Source: CAZSNT01 sp964607765
GTDB taxonomy: Bacteria; Verrucomicrobiota; Lentisphaeria; Oligosphaerales; JABHEG01
DNA length: 28,004 nt
Assembly (NCBI GenBank): GCA_964607765.1
Contig: CAZSNT010000138.1
Location: 1-28,004 of the forward strand
Reading direction: 5' to 3'
The translations under genes were made by a program, and so were the position numbers. This document shows, in pieces, positions 14,247 through 23,707 of this stretch. Under the pieces are notes generated by a model, which made no database searches, was not told the DNA's origin, and saw only the letters and a program-made list of their open reading frames with translations. How positions within the stretch are numbered: position 1 is the stretch's first letter; every line of letters starts with the position of its first letter.

Positions 14247-15500
14247 ATGCAGCTTACCTCAGTCGAACAGTTGAACACCATCACGGCAGATACCGAACCG
14301 GCTGCCCGCAGAGCAATCGACAAGGGAGAGGGGATCCTGCGCCTGGCGCCCAACTGGGTGCCGCGTTCGTTCTGCGTGCCCGGGCGCCGGATCAAACTGC
14401 ATCCGGACGACTACTACGCGTTGGGTGGCGCGCGCGGCGGCATTGATGAGCGCTGGTTCTCCTCCACCACGCCCGCTGACAACGGCCCGCTGACCGGCGA
14501 GTTCGAGGGGCTCAGCTTCATTGTGATCGAAGACGGCGCCAGCAGCAGCCGTGTGCTGCTGCGCGACGCCATAGCCGACCTGAAGGGCGCCCTGATCGGC
14601 GAACGGTTGTGGGCCGAATACCAGGCATGGCCGATGTATTCGAAGTTCTTCGATAACAAAGGCGCACTCCCGCACCACGTCCATCACCGCGACGAGCACG
14701 CCGCGCTGACGGGGCAGAAGGGCAAGCCGGAAGCCTACTTCTTCCCGCCCCAGGCCAACAACCACGGCGGCGATTTCCCGTACACGTTCTTCGGGTTCGT
14801 CCCCGGCACCACAAAGGACCAGGTACGACAGTGTCTGCTGGACTTCACCAAGGGCGACAACAAGATCACGAGCATCTCACAGGCCTACCGCCTGGACCCC
14901 GGAACAGGCTGGGACGTGCCCCCCGGCGTGCTCCACGCGCCGGGCAGCATGTGCACGTACGAACCGCAGAAGGCCTCGGACGTGTTCTCCATGTACCAGT
15001 CGCTCACGGGCGACGCCATCGTGCCGGCCGAACTGCTCTGGAAAGACACGCCGGCCGAGCGCATCAACGACGTCGAGTGGCTCATGGACGTCATCGACTG
15101 GGAGTTGAACGTCGACCCCGATTTCCGGCAGAATCGCTTCATGGCGCCGCAGCCGGTGCAAGACGTGGCGCAGATGCAGGACGAGGGCTATGTCGAGAGT
15201 TGGGTATGCTACCGTTCCGCCGCGTTCAGCGCCAAGGAACTGACCGTGCTGCCGGGCAGGACCGTGACGATCAAGGATGCAGCGGCCTACGGCATGATCA
15301 TGATGCAGGGACACGGAAAGATGGGGGTATGGGACATCGAGACACCTGCCCTGATACGCTACGGGCAGCTGACGAGCGACGAGTTCTTTGTCAGCGAAGT
15401 CGCGGCACAGGCAGGGGTCACGATCACGAACCCGTCGAAGACGGACCCGATCGTCATGCTCAAACACTTCGGTCCGGACAATCCGGACCTGGAACTGTAA
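14247..15500 (+). CDS. Phosphomannose-isomerase-like cupin protein
   Basis: A 417-residue cytoplasmic protein; the ATG at 14247 was chosen for the AGAGGAG six bases upstream, since the open frame further left is repeat DNA. It resembles type I mannose-6-phosphate isomerases and related two-cupin sugar isomerases: a histidine-rich metal motif PHHVHHRDEH (142-151), KPEAYF (160-165) in place of the isomerase KPE motif, and DVPPGVLHAPG (223-233) carrying H230. A second cupin-like half (ELTVLPGRTVTIKDAAAYGMIMMQGHGK) fills the C-terminus. It is first in a run of co-directional sugar genes, 18 bp before the next one, so aldose-ketose isomerisation of the pathway sugar is a reasonable guess. Exact substrate and phosphorylation state are unknown. 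Confidence 0.75.
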   Translation: MQLTSVEQLNTITADTEPAARRAIDKGEGILRLAPNWVPRSFCVPGRRIKLHPDDYYALGGARGGIDERWFSSTTPADNGPLTGEFEGLSFIVIEDGASSSRVLLRDAIADLKGALIGERLWAEYQAWPMYSKFFDNKGALPHHVHHRDEHAALTGQKGKPEAYFFPPQANNHGGDFPYTFFGFVPGTTKDQVRQCLLDFTKGDNKITSISQAYRLDPGTGWDVPPGVLHAPGSMCTYEPQKASDVFSMYQSLTGDAIVPAELLWKDTPAERINDVEWLMDVIDWELNVDPDFRQNRFMAPQPVQDVAQMQDEGYVESWVCYRSAAFSAKELTVLPGRTVTIKDAAAYGMIMMQGHGKMGVWDIETPALIRYGQLTSDEFFVSEVAAQAGVTITNPSKTDPIVMLKHFGPDNPDLEL

Positions 15501-15518
15501 ACAAGGAGACGGAAGACC

Positions 15519-16571
15519 ATGAGCGAAGCGAACAACTATCCGAAACTCCACAATGCGACATGGCCCGGTGTTGTGGGCAAAGGCCCTGACACGCCCGAGT
15601 CCATCATCGACCTGGACACGATGATCGAGCTCACCGCCGCAGCCGAGGTGGACGGCGTCACATTCGACGGGGTCGACCTGTTCCTGTGCGCCCCGCACGT
15701 TGACATCGACTCGACCGATGCGGACCTCGAGCAGCTCGCCGACAAACTCCGCGCCAAGAACCTGGACGCCGGCTCGCTGGTCGCCCCGGTCTGGCCCCCG
15801 GCAGGCGGCGGTTCAGCCATCGGGGACGACGCGGAGCGGGCGCAATTCGTCACGCAGGTCCGGAAAGCCTGCGGCATCGGCAAGACACTGCGTGAGCTCG
15901 GCGTGCGCCCCAATGGCATCATCCGCATCGACTCCTGTGTCGATCCCGCCACGTGGGCCGAGGACCCGGAAGGCAACACGGCGCTGATCGCCGACACGTT
16001 CCGACGCGCCTGCGATGTAGCTGAAGAACACGGCGAACGTCTGGCAGCGGAAGGCGAGATCTGCTGGGGCGGCATGCACAGCTGGCGTGAGATGATCAAA
16101 CTGCTCGAGGCGGTTGATCGTCCCCAGACACTCGGTTTCCAGGCCGACTTGGCGCACACGCTCCTGTACATCCTCGGCTACAACGCGCCGCAGGACGCGA
16201 TTCTGCCGCCGGACTATGACTGGAATGACGAGGTAGCTTTCGAGGCCGCTTACCAGCAGCTGACCGCCGCGCTCCGCCCGTGGACGATCGATTTCCACGT
16301 GGCGCAGAACGACGCCACGGTCAAAGGCCAGGGCTCGCACGACAAGACGGGCAAGCACTGTGTGCCGAGCGACCCCAACGGCAAACTCGACATCACGTGG
16401 GCCGCGGGGCAGTGGCTGCGGGACGCGGAAGGCAACGTGACGAAGAAGATCCGACACCTGTGCTGGGACGGCTGCATGTTCTCCAACGAGGTCATGCTGG
16501 CCCCCGGGATCTGGAACGACGTACTGGCAGCCATGCTCGACGTGCGCCGCGCCCACGGCTGGAGTGAGTAA
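15519..16571 (+). CDS. Xylose-isomerase-like TIM barrel (sugar isomerase/epimerase family)
   Basis: A 350-residue TIM-barrel protein of the AP-endonuclease-2/IolE-like sugar isomerase superfamily. Likely metal-site residues are E178/E180 in AAEGEICWGG, D210 and H213 in FQADLAHT, and H260 in IDFHVAQND, arranged in the order normal for the family. The N-terminus is long and lacks a signal peptide. AAGGAG precedes the start by about 10 nt and the gap to the cupin gene is 18 bp. Members act on keto-sugars, inosose or related compounds, including keto-sugars made by Gfo/Idh/MocA dehydrogenases, and such a dehydrogenase is encoded 18 bp downstream. Specific activity is unassigned. Confidence 0.8.
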   Translation: MSEANNYPKLHNATWPGVVGKGPDTPESIIDLDTMIELTAAAEVDGVTFDGVDLFLCAPHVDIDSTDADLEQLADKLRAKNLDAGSLVAPVWPPAGGGSAIGDDAERAQFVTQVRKACGIGKTLRELGVRPNGIIRIDSCVDPATWAEDPEGNTALIADTFRRACDVAEEHGERLAAEGEICWGGMHSWREMIKLLEAVDRPQTLGFQADLAHTLLYILGYNAPQDAILPPDYDWNDEVAFEAAYQQLTAALRPWTIDFHVAQNDATVKGQGSHDKTGKHCVPSDPNGKLDITWAAGQWLRDAEGNVTKKIRHLCWDGCMFSNEVMLAPGIWNDVLAAMLDVRRAHGWSE

Positions 16572-16589
16572 TAGCGGAGGAGACCAAGC

Positions 16590-17738
16590 ATGAGCGCAGA
16601 CAAGACACTGAACATCGGGATGATCGGCTACGGTTTCATGGCCCGTGCCCACACCAACGCGTACTGCACGGTGAACCACTTCTTCGACCTCGAGTACCGG
16701 CCCGTGCTGAAAGCGGTCTGTGCCCGGGACGAGCAGCGCGCGAAGGAGTTTGCGGACCAGTGGGGCTATGAATCGGTCGAGACGGACTGGCGCAAGCTGA
16801 TCGAACGCGACGACATCGACGCCGTCGATATCTGTGCGCCCAACTATGTGCACAGGGACATCGCCGTTGCCGCTGCGGCGGCAGGCAAGATGATCCTGTG
16901 CGAGAAGCCGTTGGCGATGGATCCCGAGCAGGGCGCCGAAATGTGCAAGGCCGTCGCGGACGCGGGTGTCATGAACACCGTGTGGTACAACTACCGGCGC
17001 CTGCCGGCCGTGACGCTGGCCAAGAACATCGTGGACGAAGGGCGGCTCGGCAAAATCTTCCACTACCGCGCGAACTTCCTGCAGGACTGGACGATTGCCG
17101 AAGACCTGCCGCAGGGCGGCGAAGCGCTCTGGCGGCTGGACATCGACGCCGCGGGCAGCGGTGTCACCGGCGACCTGCTCGCACACTGTATCGACACCGC
17201 GCTCTGGATCAACGGCCCCATCGTGTCCGTCACGGCCATGACCGAGACCTTCGTCAAGGAGCGGCTGCACAACCTGACCGGAAAGGTGGAGCCTGTCGGC
17301 ATCGACGATGCGTGCGCGGTCCTGGGCCGTTTCGCGAATGGCTCGCTCGCCGTCTTCGAATCCACACGGTACGCGCGCGGTCACAAGGCCCTTTACACCT
17401 TCGAGATCAACGGCGAGAACGCCTCGATCGCGTGGGATCTCCACGACTTGCACCGTCTGAAGTACTTCGATCACGGCGACGACTCGGTGGTCCGCGGCTG
17501 GCGCAATATCCACGTCAGCGACTCGGACCAGCCGTACCTGGACCACTGGTGGGTGCCTGGGCTGCAGATCGGTTACGAACACAGCTTTGTGCACCAGCTC
17601 GCGGACGTCCTCGAGGGCCTGGCCAAAGGCGAGCCCGTGAGCCCCACGTTCCAGGACGCACAACAGACCCAGAAGGTCTGCGCCGCCATTCTCGCCTCGG
17701 CCCAGTCAGGGCAGTGGGTGGACGTGGACGGCAGATAG
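16590..17738 (+). CDS. Cytoplasmic Gfo/Idh/MocA-family oxidoreductase
   Basis: A 382-residue NAD(P)-dependent sugar or inositol dehydrogenase. The N-terminal Rossmann motif is IGMIGYGFMARAH (9-21). The catalytic lysine motif CEKPLA is at 104-109, and GDLLAHCIDTA (194-204) carries the histidine usually paired with it. There is no signal sequence, unlike the two exported paralogues further downstream, so this copy works in the cytoplasm and could reduce or oxidise the keto-sugar after import. GGAGGAG lies before the start, 18 bp after the TIM-barrel gene. The stop codon overlaps the AGGAGG of the next gene, so the block is tightly packed. Substrate unknown. Confidence 0.9.
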   Translation: MSADKTLNIGMIGYGFMARAHTNAYCTVNHFFDLEYRPVLKAVCARDEQRAKEFADQWGYESVETDWRKLIERDDIDAVDICAPNYVHRDIAVAAAAAGKMILCEKPLAMDPEQGAEMCKAVADAGVMNTVWYNYRRLPAVTLAKNIVDEGRLGKIFHYRANFLQDWTIAEDLPQGGEALWRLDIDAAGSGVTGDLLAHCIDTALWINGPIVSVTAMTETFVKERLHNLTGKVEPVGIDDACAVLGRFANGSLAVFESTRYARGHKALYTFEINGENASIAWDLHDLHRLKYFDHGDDSVVRGWRNIHVSDSDQPYLDHWWVPGLQIGYEHSFVHQLADVLEGLAKGEPVSPTFQDAQQTQKVCAAILASAQSGQWVDVDGR

Positions 17739-17751
17739 GAGGGAGTCAGCT

Positions 17752-18648
17752 ATGCGCTTCGGCATCAACACATGGGCGTGGGCGTTACCGGTTGACGCCG
17801 GCAACCTGGACGGTTTCCTCGAGTGGGCCGGGCAGCTCAAGCTGCCCGGCGACCGGCCGGTCATTGAGGTCTTTGCCTCGCCGGATCCTGCCGACCTGGC
17901 GTTTGCAGGCGTGCTCCGGGAGAAGGCTGGCGCCAAGGGCTTCGGCGTGGTGGCGTGCGGCTTCAACCCGAACATGCTCGGCCCGGATCAACCCAGCCCG
18001 CACCTGCTGAGCCCGGATGCCGACGAGCGTGCCGCAGCCGTCGAACGGGCCTGCGGCTTCGTCGACTATGCGGCGGCCGTCGCGGTCGGCGACGATCCCG
18101 GCATCCTGAGCGGACCGTGGCACACGCGCCACATGCATTTCACGGGAACCGGCCTCACGGCCGAGGAGCGTGCCTGGCTGATTGCGGGCCTCTCGCGGAT
18201 CGCCGCGCGTGCAGAGCACAAGGGAGTCTACGCCGGATTCGAGGTGCTGAACCGCTTCGAGACCTACGTACTGAACACGGTCGATGACGCACTGGACATC
18301 ATTCGCGACGTCGGCAGCGCCAACATCGGCATCAACTGGGATGCCAGTCACGCGCACATCGACGAAGCCGAGGACGTGGTGGCCAACCTGCGCAAGGCGG
18401 TGCACAGCGGACATCTGTTCCATGTCCACTTCAGCGAAAACCATCGGGGCGAATACGGCACGGGCCAGATTGGCCCCCGGACCGGCGCCATGCTCAGCGT
18501 CCTGCGCGAGGCAGACTACCGCCACGGCATCGTTCCCGAGCTGTTCTGCGAAGACCTCGACGGGGCGGTGAACAAGTGGATCCGCCGGGAAGGCGATCCC
18601 ACCGGCGCGGCGCAGCGGACCATCCGCTACCTGACCGCGTGCCTGTAA
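17752..18648 (+). CDS. D-psicose/D-tagatose 3-epimerase-like TIM barrel
   Basis: A 298-residue TIM-barrel protein. The active-site layout follows ketose 3-epimerases: E164 in FEVLNRFETY, D197 and H200 in INWDASHAHIDE, H226 and R232 in HVHFSENHRGEYGTG, and E263 in VPELF. The E-to-D spacing of 33 residues and the H-to-R spacing of 6 match the D-psicose epimerase pattern as I remember it (E150, D183, H186, H209, R215, E244). Length is as expected. It should invert C3 of a free ketose using a divalent metal. A C3-acting epimerase beside dehydrogenases and a DUF1080 protein fits a pathway passing through 3-keto or C3-modified sugars. The gap to the next gene is 16 bp. Confidence 0.82.
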   Translation: MRFGINTWAWALPVDAGNLDGFLEWAGQLKLPGDRPVIEVFASPDPADLAFAGVLREKAGAKGFGVVACGFNPNMLGPDQPSPHLLSPDADERAAAVERACGFVDYAAAVAVGDDPGILSGPWHTRHMHFTGTGLTAEERAWLIAGLSRIAARAEHKGVYAGFEVLNRFETYVLNTVDDALDIIRDVGSANIGINWDASHAHIDEAEDVVANLRKAVHSGHLFHVHFSENHRGEYGTGQIGPRTGAMLSVLREADYRHGIVPELFCEDLDGAVNKWIRREGDPTGAAQRTIRYLTACL

Positions 18649-18664
18649 CGGAAAGGTCGGGCTT

Positions 18665-19939
18665 GTGAGTACAAAGCTGACCCGCCGCCGCTTCCTGGCT
18701 GCGTCAGGCCTGGCGGCCGCTGCGCCTGTCATCATTCCGGGCAGTGCCCTCGGCAAGAACGGCGCAGTCGCACCCAGCAACAGAATCGTGTTGGGTGCCA
18801 TCGGTATCGGGCCGCGCGGCCGCTATGTGCTGCAGTGCATGCTGAACGAGCCCGACGTGCAGTTCGTTGCAGTCTGCGACGTGCAGCAAAGCCGCCGTCA
18901 ACAGGTCAAAGCGATGGCCGACAAGGCCTACGGCAACACGGACTGTGCAGTGTACCGTGATATGTTCGAGCTGCTGGGCCGTGACGACATCGACTCCGTG
19001 TTGGTTGCAACCGGAGATCGCTGGCATGCCTTGGCCTCGATCCTGGCGGCCAAAGCGGGCAAGGACGTCTACAGCGAGAAGCCGTGCGGCATCACGATCG
19101 GGGACTGCCGAGAACTGGCCGACACCATGAGCCGCTACGGCCGCGTGTTCCAGGCCGGGACACAGCGCCGCAGCATCGGCAATTTCCAGTTCGCCGTGCA
19201 CCTGGCGCGCAGCGGCAAGCTGGGCCGCCTGCACACGCTGCACGCGTCCATCTACAAGCTCCGAGTCGATCACGGCTGGCTGCCGGCGGAACCCGAGCCG
19301 CCGAAAGAAATTTGCGACTGGGACCGCTGGCTGGGCCCGTCGCCCTGGCGGCCGTACAACAAACGCTACGTCCAGGGCCGCTGGCGCGGCTACTTCGACT
19401 TCGACTCCGGCGCCACACTCCACGACTGGGGTGCACACACGGTTGATCTCTGCCAGTGGGCCAACGACGCGGATGGCAGTACGCCTGTAACCTACGATCT
19501 GGATCCCGACGGCAACACGATCCACGCCAGGTACGCCAACGGCGTGAAGCTGGTCATGCGCAAGGACGGCTGGCTGGACCAGGGAACGTGCCCCGTCCGT
19601 TTCGAGGGCGACGAAGGCTGGGTCGAAACCGGCGACAGCGGCCGCATCGAACTCCATCCCCGATCGCTGCTGGAAGAACGCAAGCGCTTCACCACGACCG
19701 TCCGGGGGACACACCCGTCAGGACACACGCGCAACTTCTTCGATTGCGTTAAGTCGCGCGCGCACCCGGCTACCGACCAACACATCATGCGAAGTTCGCA
19801 CGTTGCCTGCCATGCAGCGGCCATCGCCTGGCAGCTCGGCCGCAGCGTGACGTTCGACCCGGAGACGGAGTCTTTCCTGGGCGATGCCGAGGCGAACCGC
19901 ATGCGAACGCGGGCCAAACGCTCACCATGGCACACGTAG
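18665..19939 (+). CDS. Tat-exported Gfo/Idh/MocA-family oxidoreductase (copy 1)
   Basis: A 424-residue protein with a twin-arginine signal (RRRFLAASGLAAAAP, residues 7-21) and the IPGSALGKNGAVAPSNRI segment typical of exported family members. The Rossmann strand is LGAIGIGPRGR, the catalytic motif is SEKPCG (EKP 138-140), and DWGAHTVDLCQWA (254-266) carries the second active-site histidine. Folding with a bound NAD(P) before Tat export is the norm for this group. The C-terminus EANRMRTRAKR is shared with the second exported copy. The start is GTG with GAAAGG 8 nt upstream. The product probably oxidises a glycoside hydroxyl in the periplasm using a tightly held cofactor; substrate and electron acceptor are unknown. 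Confidence 0.88.
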   Translation: MSTKLTRRRFLAASGLAAAAPVIIPGSALGKNGAVAPSNRIVLGAIGIGPRGRYVLQCMLNEPDVQFVAVCDVQQSRRQQVKAMADKAYGNTDCAVYRDMFELLGRDDIDSVLVATGDRWHALASILAAKAGKDVYSEKPCGITIGDCRELADTMSRYGRVFQAGTQRRSIGNFQFAVHLARSGKLGRLHTLHASIYKLRVDHGWLPAEPEPPKEICDWDRWLGPSPWRPYNKRYVQGRWRGYFDFDSGATLHDWGAHTVDLCQWANDADGSTPVTYDLDPDGNTIHARYANGVKLVMRKDGWLDQGTCPVRFEGDEGWVETGDSGRIELHPRSLLEERKRFTTTVRGTHPSGHTRNFFDCVKSRAHPATDQHIMRSSHVACHAAAIAWQLGRSVTFDPETESFLGDAEANRMRTRAKRSPWHT

Positions 19940-19973
19940 CCTGCCGATGGGGAATAGGATGAGGAGCCCACGC

Positions 19974-22394
19974 ATGAGATTGCGATCAGTCCTCGCCGTG
20001 GCTCTGGCCGCGTTGTTTGCCGTAACAGCGATCCGGGACGCGCGGGGCGGGGAAGCCGAGCTTCTGACCGTGCTGCGGTCGAGCGCAGGCTTGCACCAGA
20101 AAGCTCGAGCCTGCCAGCAACTGGCCGTGGTCGGCGGCAAGAACGCCGTGCCCGTTCTGGCCGCCCTCCTGCACGACGAGCAACTGGCAGACTACGCGCG
20201 CTTCGCATTGGAGCCGATTGACGAGCCGGGCGTCGATGAAGCCCTGCGCGAGGCAGCGGGTAAGCTCGACGGCAGACGCCTCGCAGGGGTTGTCAACTCG
20301 ATCGGGACCCGACGTGACGCAGAGGCAACTGCGATCCTCAGAGGGCTTGTCCGTGCTCCCGCAAAGGGCGCGGCGCCCGAAGCTCTCATGGCGCTGGGCA
20401 TGATCGCGACCGAGGACGCTGTCGAGACGCTGCGCGACATCGTCGAGAACGGACCGAAGCCGCTCCGGGCGACGGCAGCGGATGCAGCGCTGACGGCTGC
20501 AGAGAGGCTGCTCGCTGCGAAGAAGCGGGAGCAGGCTGTGGCGCTGTGCGATGCCGTTCGCAGAGCCAGTGTGCCGCTGCATCTGCAGGCCGCCGCAACC
20601 TACCAGGGAATCCTCGCGCAGGGCGCGTCCGGCCTCCCGTTGCTCATGGAACAGTTGGCAAGTGGGGACCGCGCCATGGCGCGAGTCGCGTTGCGCGCGG
20701 CTCGGGAACTCCCGGGGAACGGAGTATCACGGGGGCTCGCGGCCGAACTGCGAGGGCGCCCGCCTGCCCTGCAGATGCAGTTGATCCGTATCCTGGCGGA
20801 TCGTGGAGATCCCGATGCGCTCGAGGGCGTCGAAGCGGCGACTGCGAGCGGCGGCGACGCCGTGAGGCAGGCGGCACTGCAGGCGCTCGGGAAGATCGGC
20901 AAGGTCTCGTCTGTGCCTGCGCTCCTCAAGTCGGCTGCGGCTGACGGTGCGGAAGCGAAGACCGCGGTCGCGAGCCTTCGGACGATCAAGGGCAACGGGA
21001 TCGATGCCGCCATTCTGGCCGCCGTGCAGGGGGGCACCCCCCGCTTTCGTGCGGCGCTGATTGACGTTCTGGCCGATCGCCATTGTACGGCGGCCGTCGC
21101 GACACTGCTGCAGTTCGCAGCCGGCAGCGATGAGGCCGTTGCCAAGGCTGCGTGGAAAGGCTTGGGCGCTCTGGCGTGCCCCGAAGACCTGCCCGCAATG
21201 CTCGGCCTGCTGTCTCGCGGCGGCGGCTCGAGTACGCGTGATGCCGAAAGCGCAATCGTGAAAGCGGCGGCCGGTCGGCACGCCGACACAGTCCTCGCCG
21301 CACTGGAGCGGGCCACGACTCCCGGGCCGCGCGTGGCTCTGGTTCGCATTCTCGGACGTATCGGCGGCGAGGAGGCGTACAAGGCCGTGGCGGCTGCGAC
21401 CGGAGACGCCGACGCCGCGGTCAGGGATGCCGCTGTACGGGCTCTGGTCGCGTGGCCGGACACGCGCGCCGCGGAGGCCCTGTTCGGCCTGTCTCGGAAT
21501 GCGGAGAACGAGACACACCGCGTTCTCGCACTGAGGGGCTACGTCCGCCTGCTCGGACTGCAGGCCGCCACGAAGCCGGCGCGGGCGGCGAGTCAGCTCG
21601 CCGCGGCCATGGCCGCAGCAAAGACAGCCGATACTCGCAAGGCGGTCCTTGGCGGCCTCGCAAACATCCCGCACATCGACTCGCTGGACCTGGCCATGTC
21701 ATATGTCGACGACGCGAGCGTGCGTGCCGAGGCAGGGCTGGCGGCCGCAAGCATCGCGCGGCGCATCGCGGCAACGGACCGCAATGCGGCCCGTGCGGCC
21801 ATGCAGAAACTCGCGGCCTCGTCCGACAAGAGAATCGCCGGCAATGCCCGGGCCGTCATCGCCAAGCTCGACCGCCTCGGCGACGCCATCACTGCCTGGC
21901 GTGTCGCCGGTCCCTACACAGCGCAAGGGAAGAAGTACAACGCACTGTTCGACGTTGTGTTCCCCCCGGAAAAGCCGAACGCAGAAGACGTCGCGTGGCG
22001 TGCGCTGCCCGCGGGCACGGACACGGAACGCCCCTGCCTCCTGGATCTGCTCAAGCTGATGCCGGGGCAACAGCGAGCAGCTTACGTCTTGACGTGGCTG
22101 CATGTCACGACGGCTCAGCCTGCCCGGCTCGAGATCGGCTCGGATGACGGGGTCAAGGCTTGGCTGAACGGCGAACTGGTCCACGCCAACAACGTGGCGC
22201 GTGCCGCAAAGCCCTACACAGACAGAGCGGACATCACGCTCAAGCCCGGTTGGAATCAACTGCTGCTCAAGATCACACAGAACAACTCCAGCTGGGCCTT
22301 CTGCGCCCGGGTCTGCCACCGGGACGGAGCGCCGCTGAGCAGCATCCGCGTGGACGCGACTCAAACCCCAAACGCTGCGGGGATGACACAATGA
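19974..22394 (+). CDS. Secreted HEAT-repeat protein with C-terminal beta-sandwich domain
   Basis: An 806-residue protein. Start at ATG 19974, with GAGGAG 7 nt upstream, gives a signal peptide (MRLRSVLAVALAALFAVTA); in-frame ATGs at 19947 and 19959 are less well placed. Residues about 27-640 are alanine-rich helical HEAT repeats (for example AVPVLAALLHDEQLADYARFAL). Residues about 642-800 form a beta-sandwich resembling PA14/carbohydrate-binding modules: WRVAGPYTAQGKKYN, IGSDDGVKAWLNGELVHANN, TLKPGWNQLLLKI. No enzymatic motif is seen. It is paralogous to the larger protein encoded downstream but lacks that protein's DUF1080 domain. Its stop overlaps the start of the next Tat oxidoreductase by 4 bp (ATGA). 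Likely a scaffold or glycan-binding partner. Confidence 0.85.
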   Translation: MRLRSVLAVALAALFAVTAIRDARGGEAELLTVLRSSAGLHQKARACQQLAVVGGKNAVPVLAALLHDEQLADYARFALEPIDEPGVDEALREAAGKLDGRRLAGVVNSIGTRRDAEATAILRGLVRAPAKGAAPEALMALGMIATEDAVETLRDIVENGPKPLRATAADAALTAAERLLAAKKREQAVALCDAVRRASVPLHLQAAATYQGILAQGASGLPLLMEQLASGDRAMARVALRAARELPGNGVSRGLAAELRGRPPALQMQLIRILADRGDPDALEGVEAATASGGDAVRQAALQALGKIGKVSSVPALLKSAAADGAEAKTAVASLRTIKGNGIDAAILAAVQGGTPRFRAALIDVLADRHCTAAVATLLQFAAGSDEAVAKAAWKGLGALACPEDLPAMLGLLSRGGGSSTRDAESAIVKAAAGRHADTVLAALERATTPGPRVALVRILGRIGGEEAYKAVAAATGDADAAVRDAAVRALVAWPDTRAAEALFGLSRNAENETHRVLALRGYVRLLGLQAATKPARAASQLAAAMAAAKTADTRKAVLGGLANIPHIDSLDLAMSYVDDASVRAEAGLAAASIARRIAATDRNAARAAMQKLAASSDKRIAGNARAVIAKLDRLGDAITAWRVAGPYTAQGKKYNALFDVVFPPEKPNAEDVAWRALPAGTDTERPCLLDLLKLMPGQQRAAYVLTWLHVTTAQPARLEIGSDDGVKAWLNGELVHANNVARAAKPYTDRADITLKPGWNQLLLKITQNNSSWAFCARVCHRDGAPLSSIRVDATQTPNAAGMTQ

Positions 22395-23707
22395 CAGCTC
22401 CATCGACACACCCGGATCGCCGCCAGTTCCTGGAAACAGCCGGCACGGCCGGTGCCGTGCTCGGGTTCCCGACCCTGATCCCGGGCTCGGCCCTTGGCAA
22501 AGACGGCGCGGTCGCGCCCAGCGAACGCATCGTCATGGGCGGCATCGGCCTGGGCGGGCGCGGGACCGGTGTTCTCAAGTGGATGCTGAACGAGAAAGAC
22601 ATGCAGTTCGTGGCAATCTGCGATGTCCGCAAACACCGGCGGGACGCGATCAAGAAGATGGTCGACGGCCGTTATAAAAACAACGACTGCCGGATGTACC
22701 CGGACCTGCGCGAGTTACTCCGCGACCGTCCGGACCTCGACGCCGTGCTCATCGCGACGGGCGACCGCTGGCATGCGCCGGCCGCCATGCTGGCGATGAA
22801 AGCGGGCAAAGACGTGTACTGCGAGAAGCCCGGCAGCATGACGATCGCGGAAGGCCGGGAACTGGTGAACATTGCCACACGTTACGGGCGGGTTTTCCAG
22901 ACGGGCGTGCAGCGCCTGAGCCAATCGAACTTCGTGCAGCCGACCGAGATGGCTCGAAGCGGGCGGCTTGGCCAGTTGCGCACCGTCAAGGCACACCTTT
23001 GGCCGCGCGTGAAAGACGTCACAGTCAATGGCTGGCTCCCGGCCGAGCCCGAGCCGGCTAAGACCGACCTGGACTGGGATCTGTGGCTTGGCCCTGTCCC
23101 ATGGCGCCCGTACAATCACCGGTACGTGGGCGGTTGCGGCGCGTGGGGCGTGTACTGGGATCTGGCAGCCGGGGTGGCCGGCTGGGGCAGCCACACGATC
23201 GCGCAGTGCCAGATGGCTGCGGGCATGGAGCTCTCCTCACCGGTCAAATACAGCTACCCGGGCAACCCCTCCGGCGACGGACTGGTTGCGGAGTTCGCAA
23301 ACGGTGTAAAGCTGTCGCTGCATCTGAAGTCCGGCTGGCGCAGTTCGTGCGGCGTACGGTTCGAGGGCTCTGACGGCTGGACCTCCGTGGCTGATGGGTA
23401 TCCGCGGCCCGATGTGTCGTCGCCGGGCCTGCTCGAGAACTACAAGAAGGACATCGACAGCTATGCGGCTCGGTCGGGACGGTCGCTGAACCACGTTCGT
23501 GACTTCTTCGATTGTGTGCGGACGCGACGCCAGCCGATCGCGAACCCGGAGGTGATGCACCGGTCGATGTCCACCAACCACATCATCAATATCTGCCTGA
23601 AGCTGAAACGCGATCTCGAGTGGGATCCGGAGAGGGAAGTGTTCGTCAACGACCCGGAAGCGAATCGGATGCGATCCCGCGCCGTGCGCTTCCCCGGGCG
23701 TGTGTGA
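22391..23707 (+). CDS. Tat-exported Gfo/Idh/MocA-family oxidoreductase (copy 2)
   Basis: A 438-residue paralogue of the exported oxidoreductase encoded about 2.5 kb upstream. The start is fixed by the ATGA overlap with the HEAT gene; the longer open frame to the left is a shadow. It has a twin-arginine signal (RRQFLETAGTAGAVLG, RR at 10-11), IPGSALGKDGAVAPSERI, the Rossmann motif IGLGGRG, the catalytic CEKPGS (EKP 145-147) and WGSHTIAQCQMA with the second-site histidine. The C-terminal EANRMRSRAVR mirrors copy 1. The two copies differ strongly outside these motifs, so they probably act on different sugars or different positions. The stop codon runs straight into a heptamer repeat. Confidence 0.88.
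   Translation: MTAPSTHPDRRQFLETAGTAGAVLGFPTLIPGSALGKDGAVAPSERIVMGGIGLGGRGTGVLKWMLNEKDMQFVAICDVRKHRRDAIKKMVDGRYKNNDCRMYPDLRELLRDRPDLDAVLIATGDRWHAPAAMLAMKAGKDVYCEKPGSMTIAEGRELVNIATRYGRVFQTGVQRLSQSNFVQPTEMARSGRLGQLRTVKAHLWPRVKDVTVNGWLPAEPEPAKTDLDWDLWLGPVPWRPYNHRYVGGCGAWGVYWDLAAGVAGWGSHTIAQCQMAAGMELSSPVKYSYPGNPSGDGLVAEFANGVKLSLHLKSGWRSSCGVRFEGSDGWTSVADGYPRPDVSSPGLLENYKKDIDSYAARSGRSLNHVRDFFDCVRTRRQPIANPEVMHRSMSTNHIINICLKLKRDLEWDPEREVFVNDPEANRMRSRAVRFPGRV

Noticed and set aside
15813..17663. Long minus-strand open frame, 616 codons
   Set aside because: It spans two well-supported plus-strand genes and their gap, as a real gene would not, and shows no family signal.
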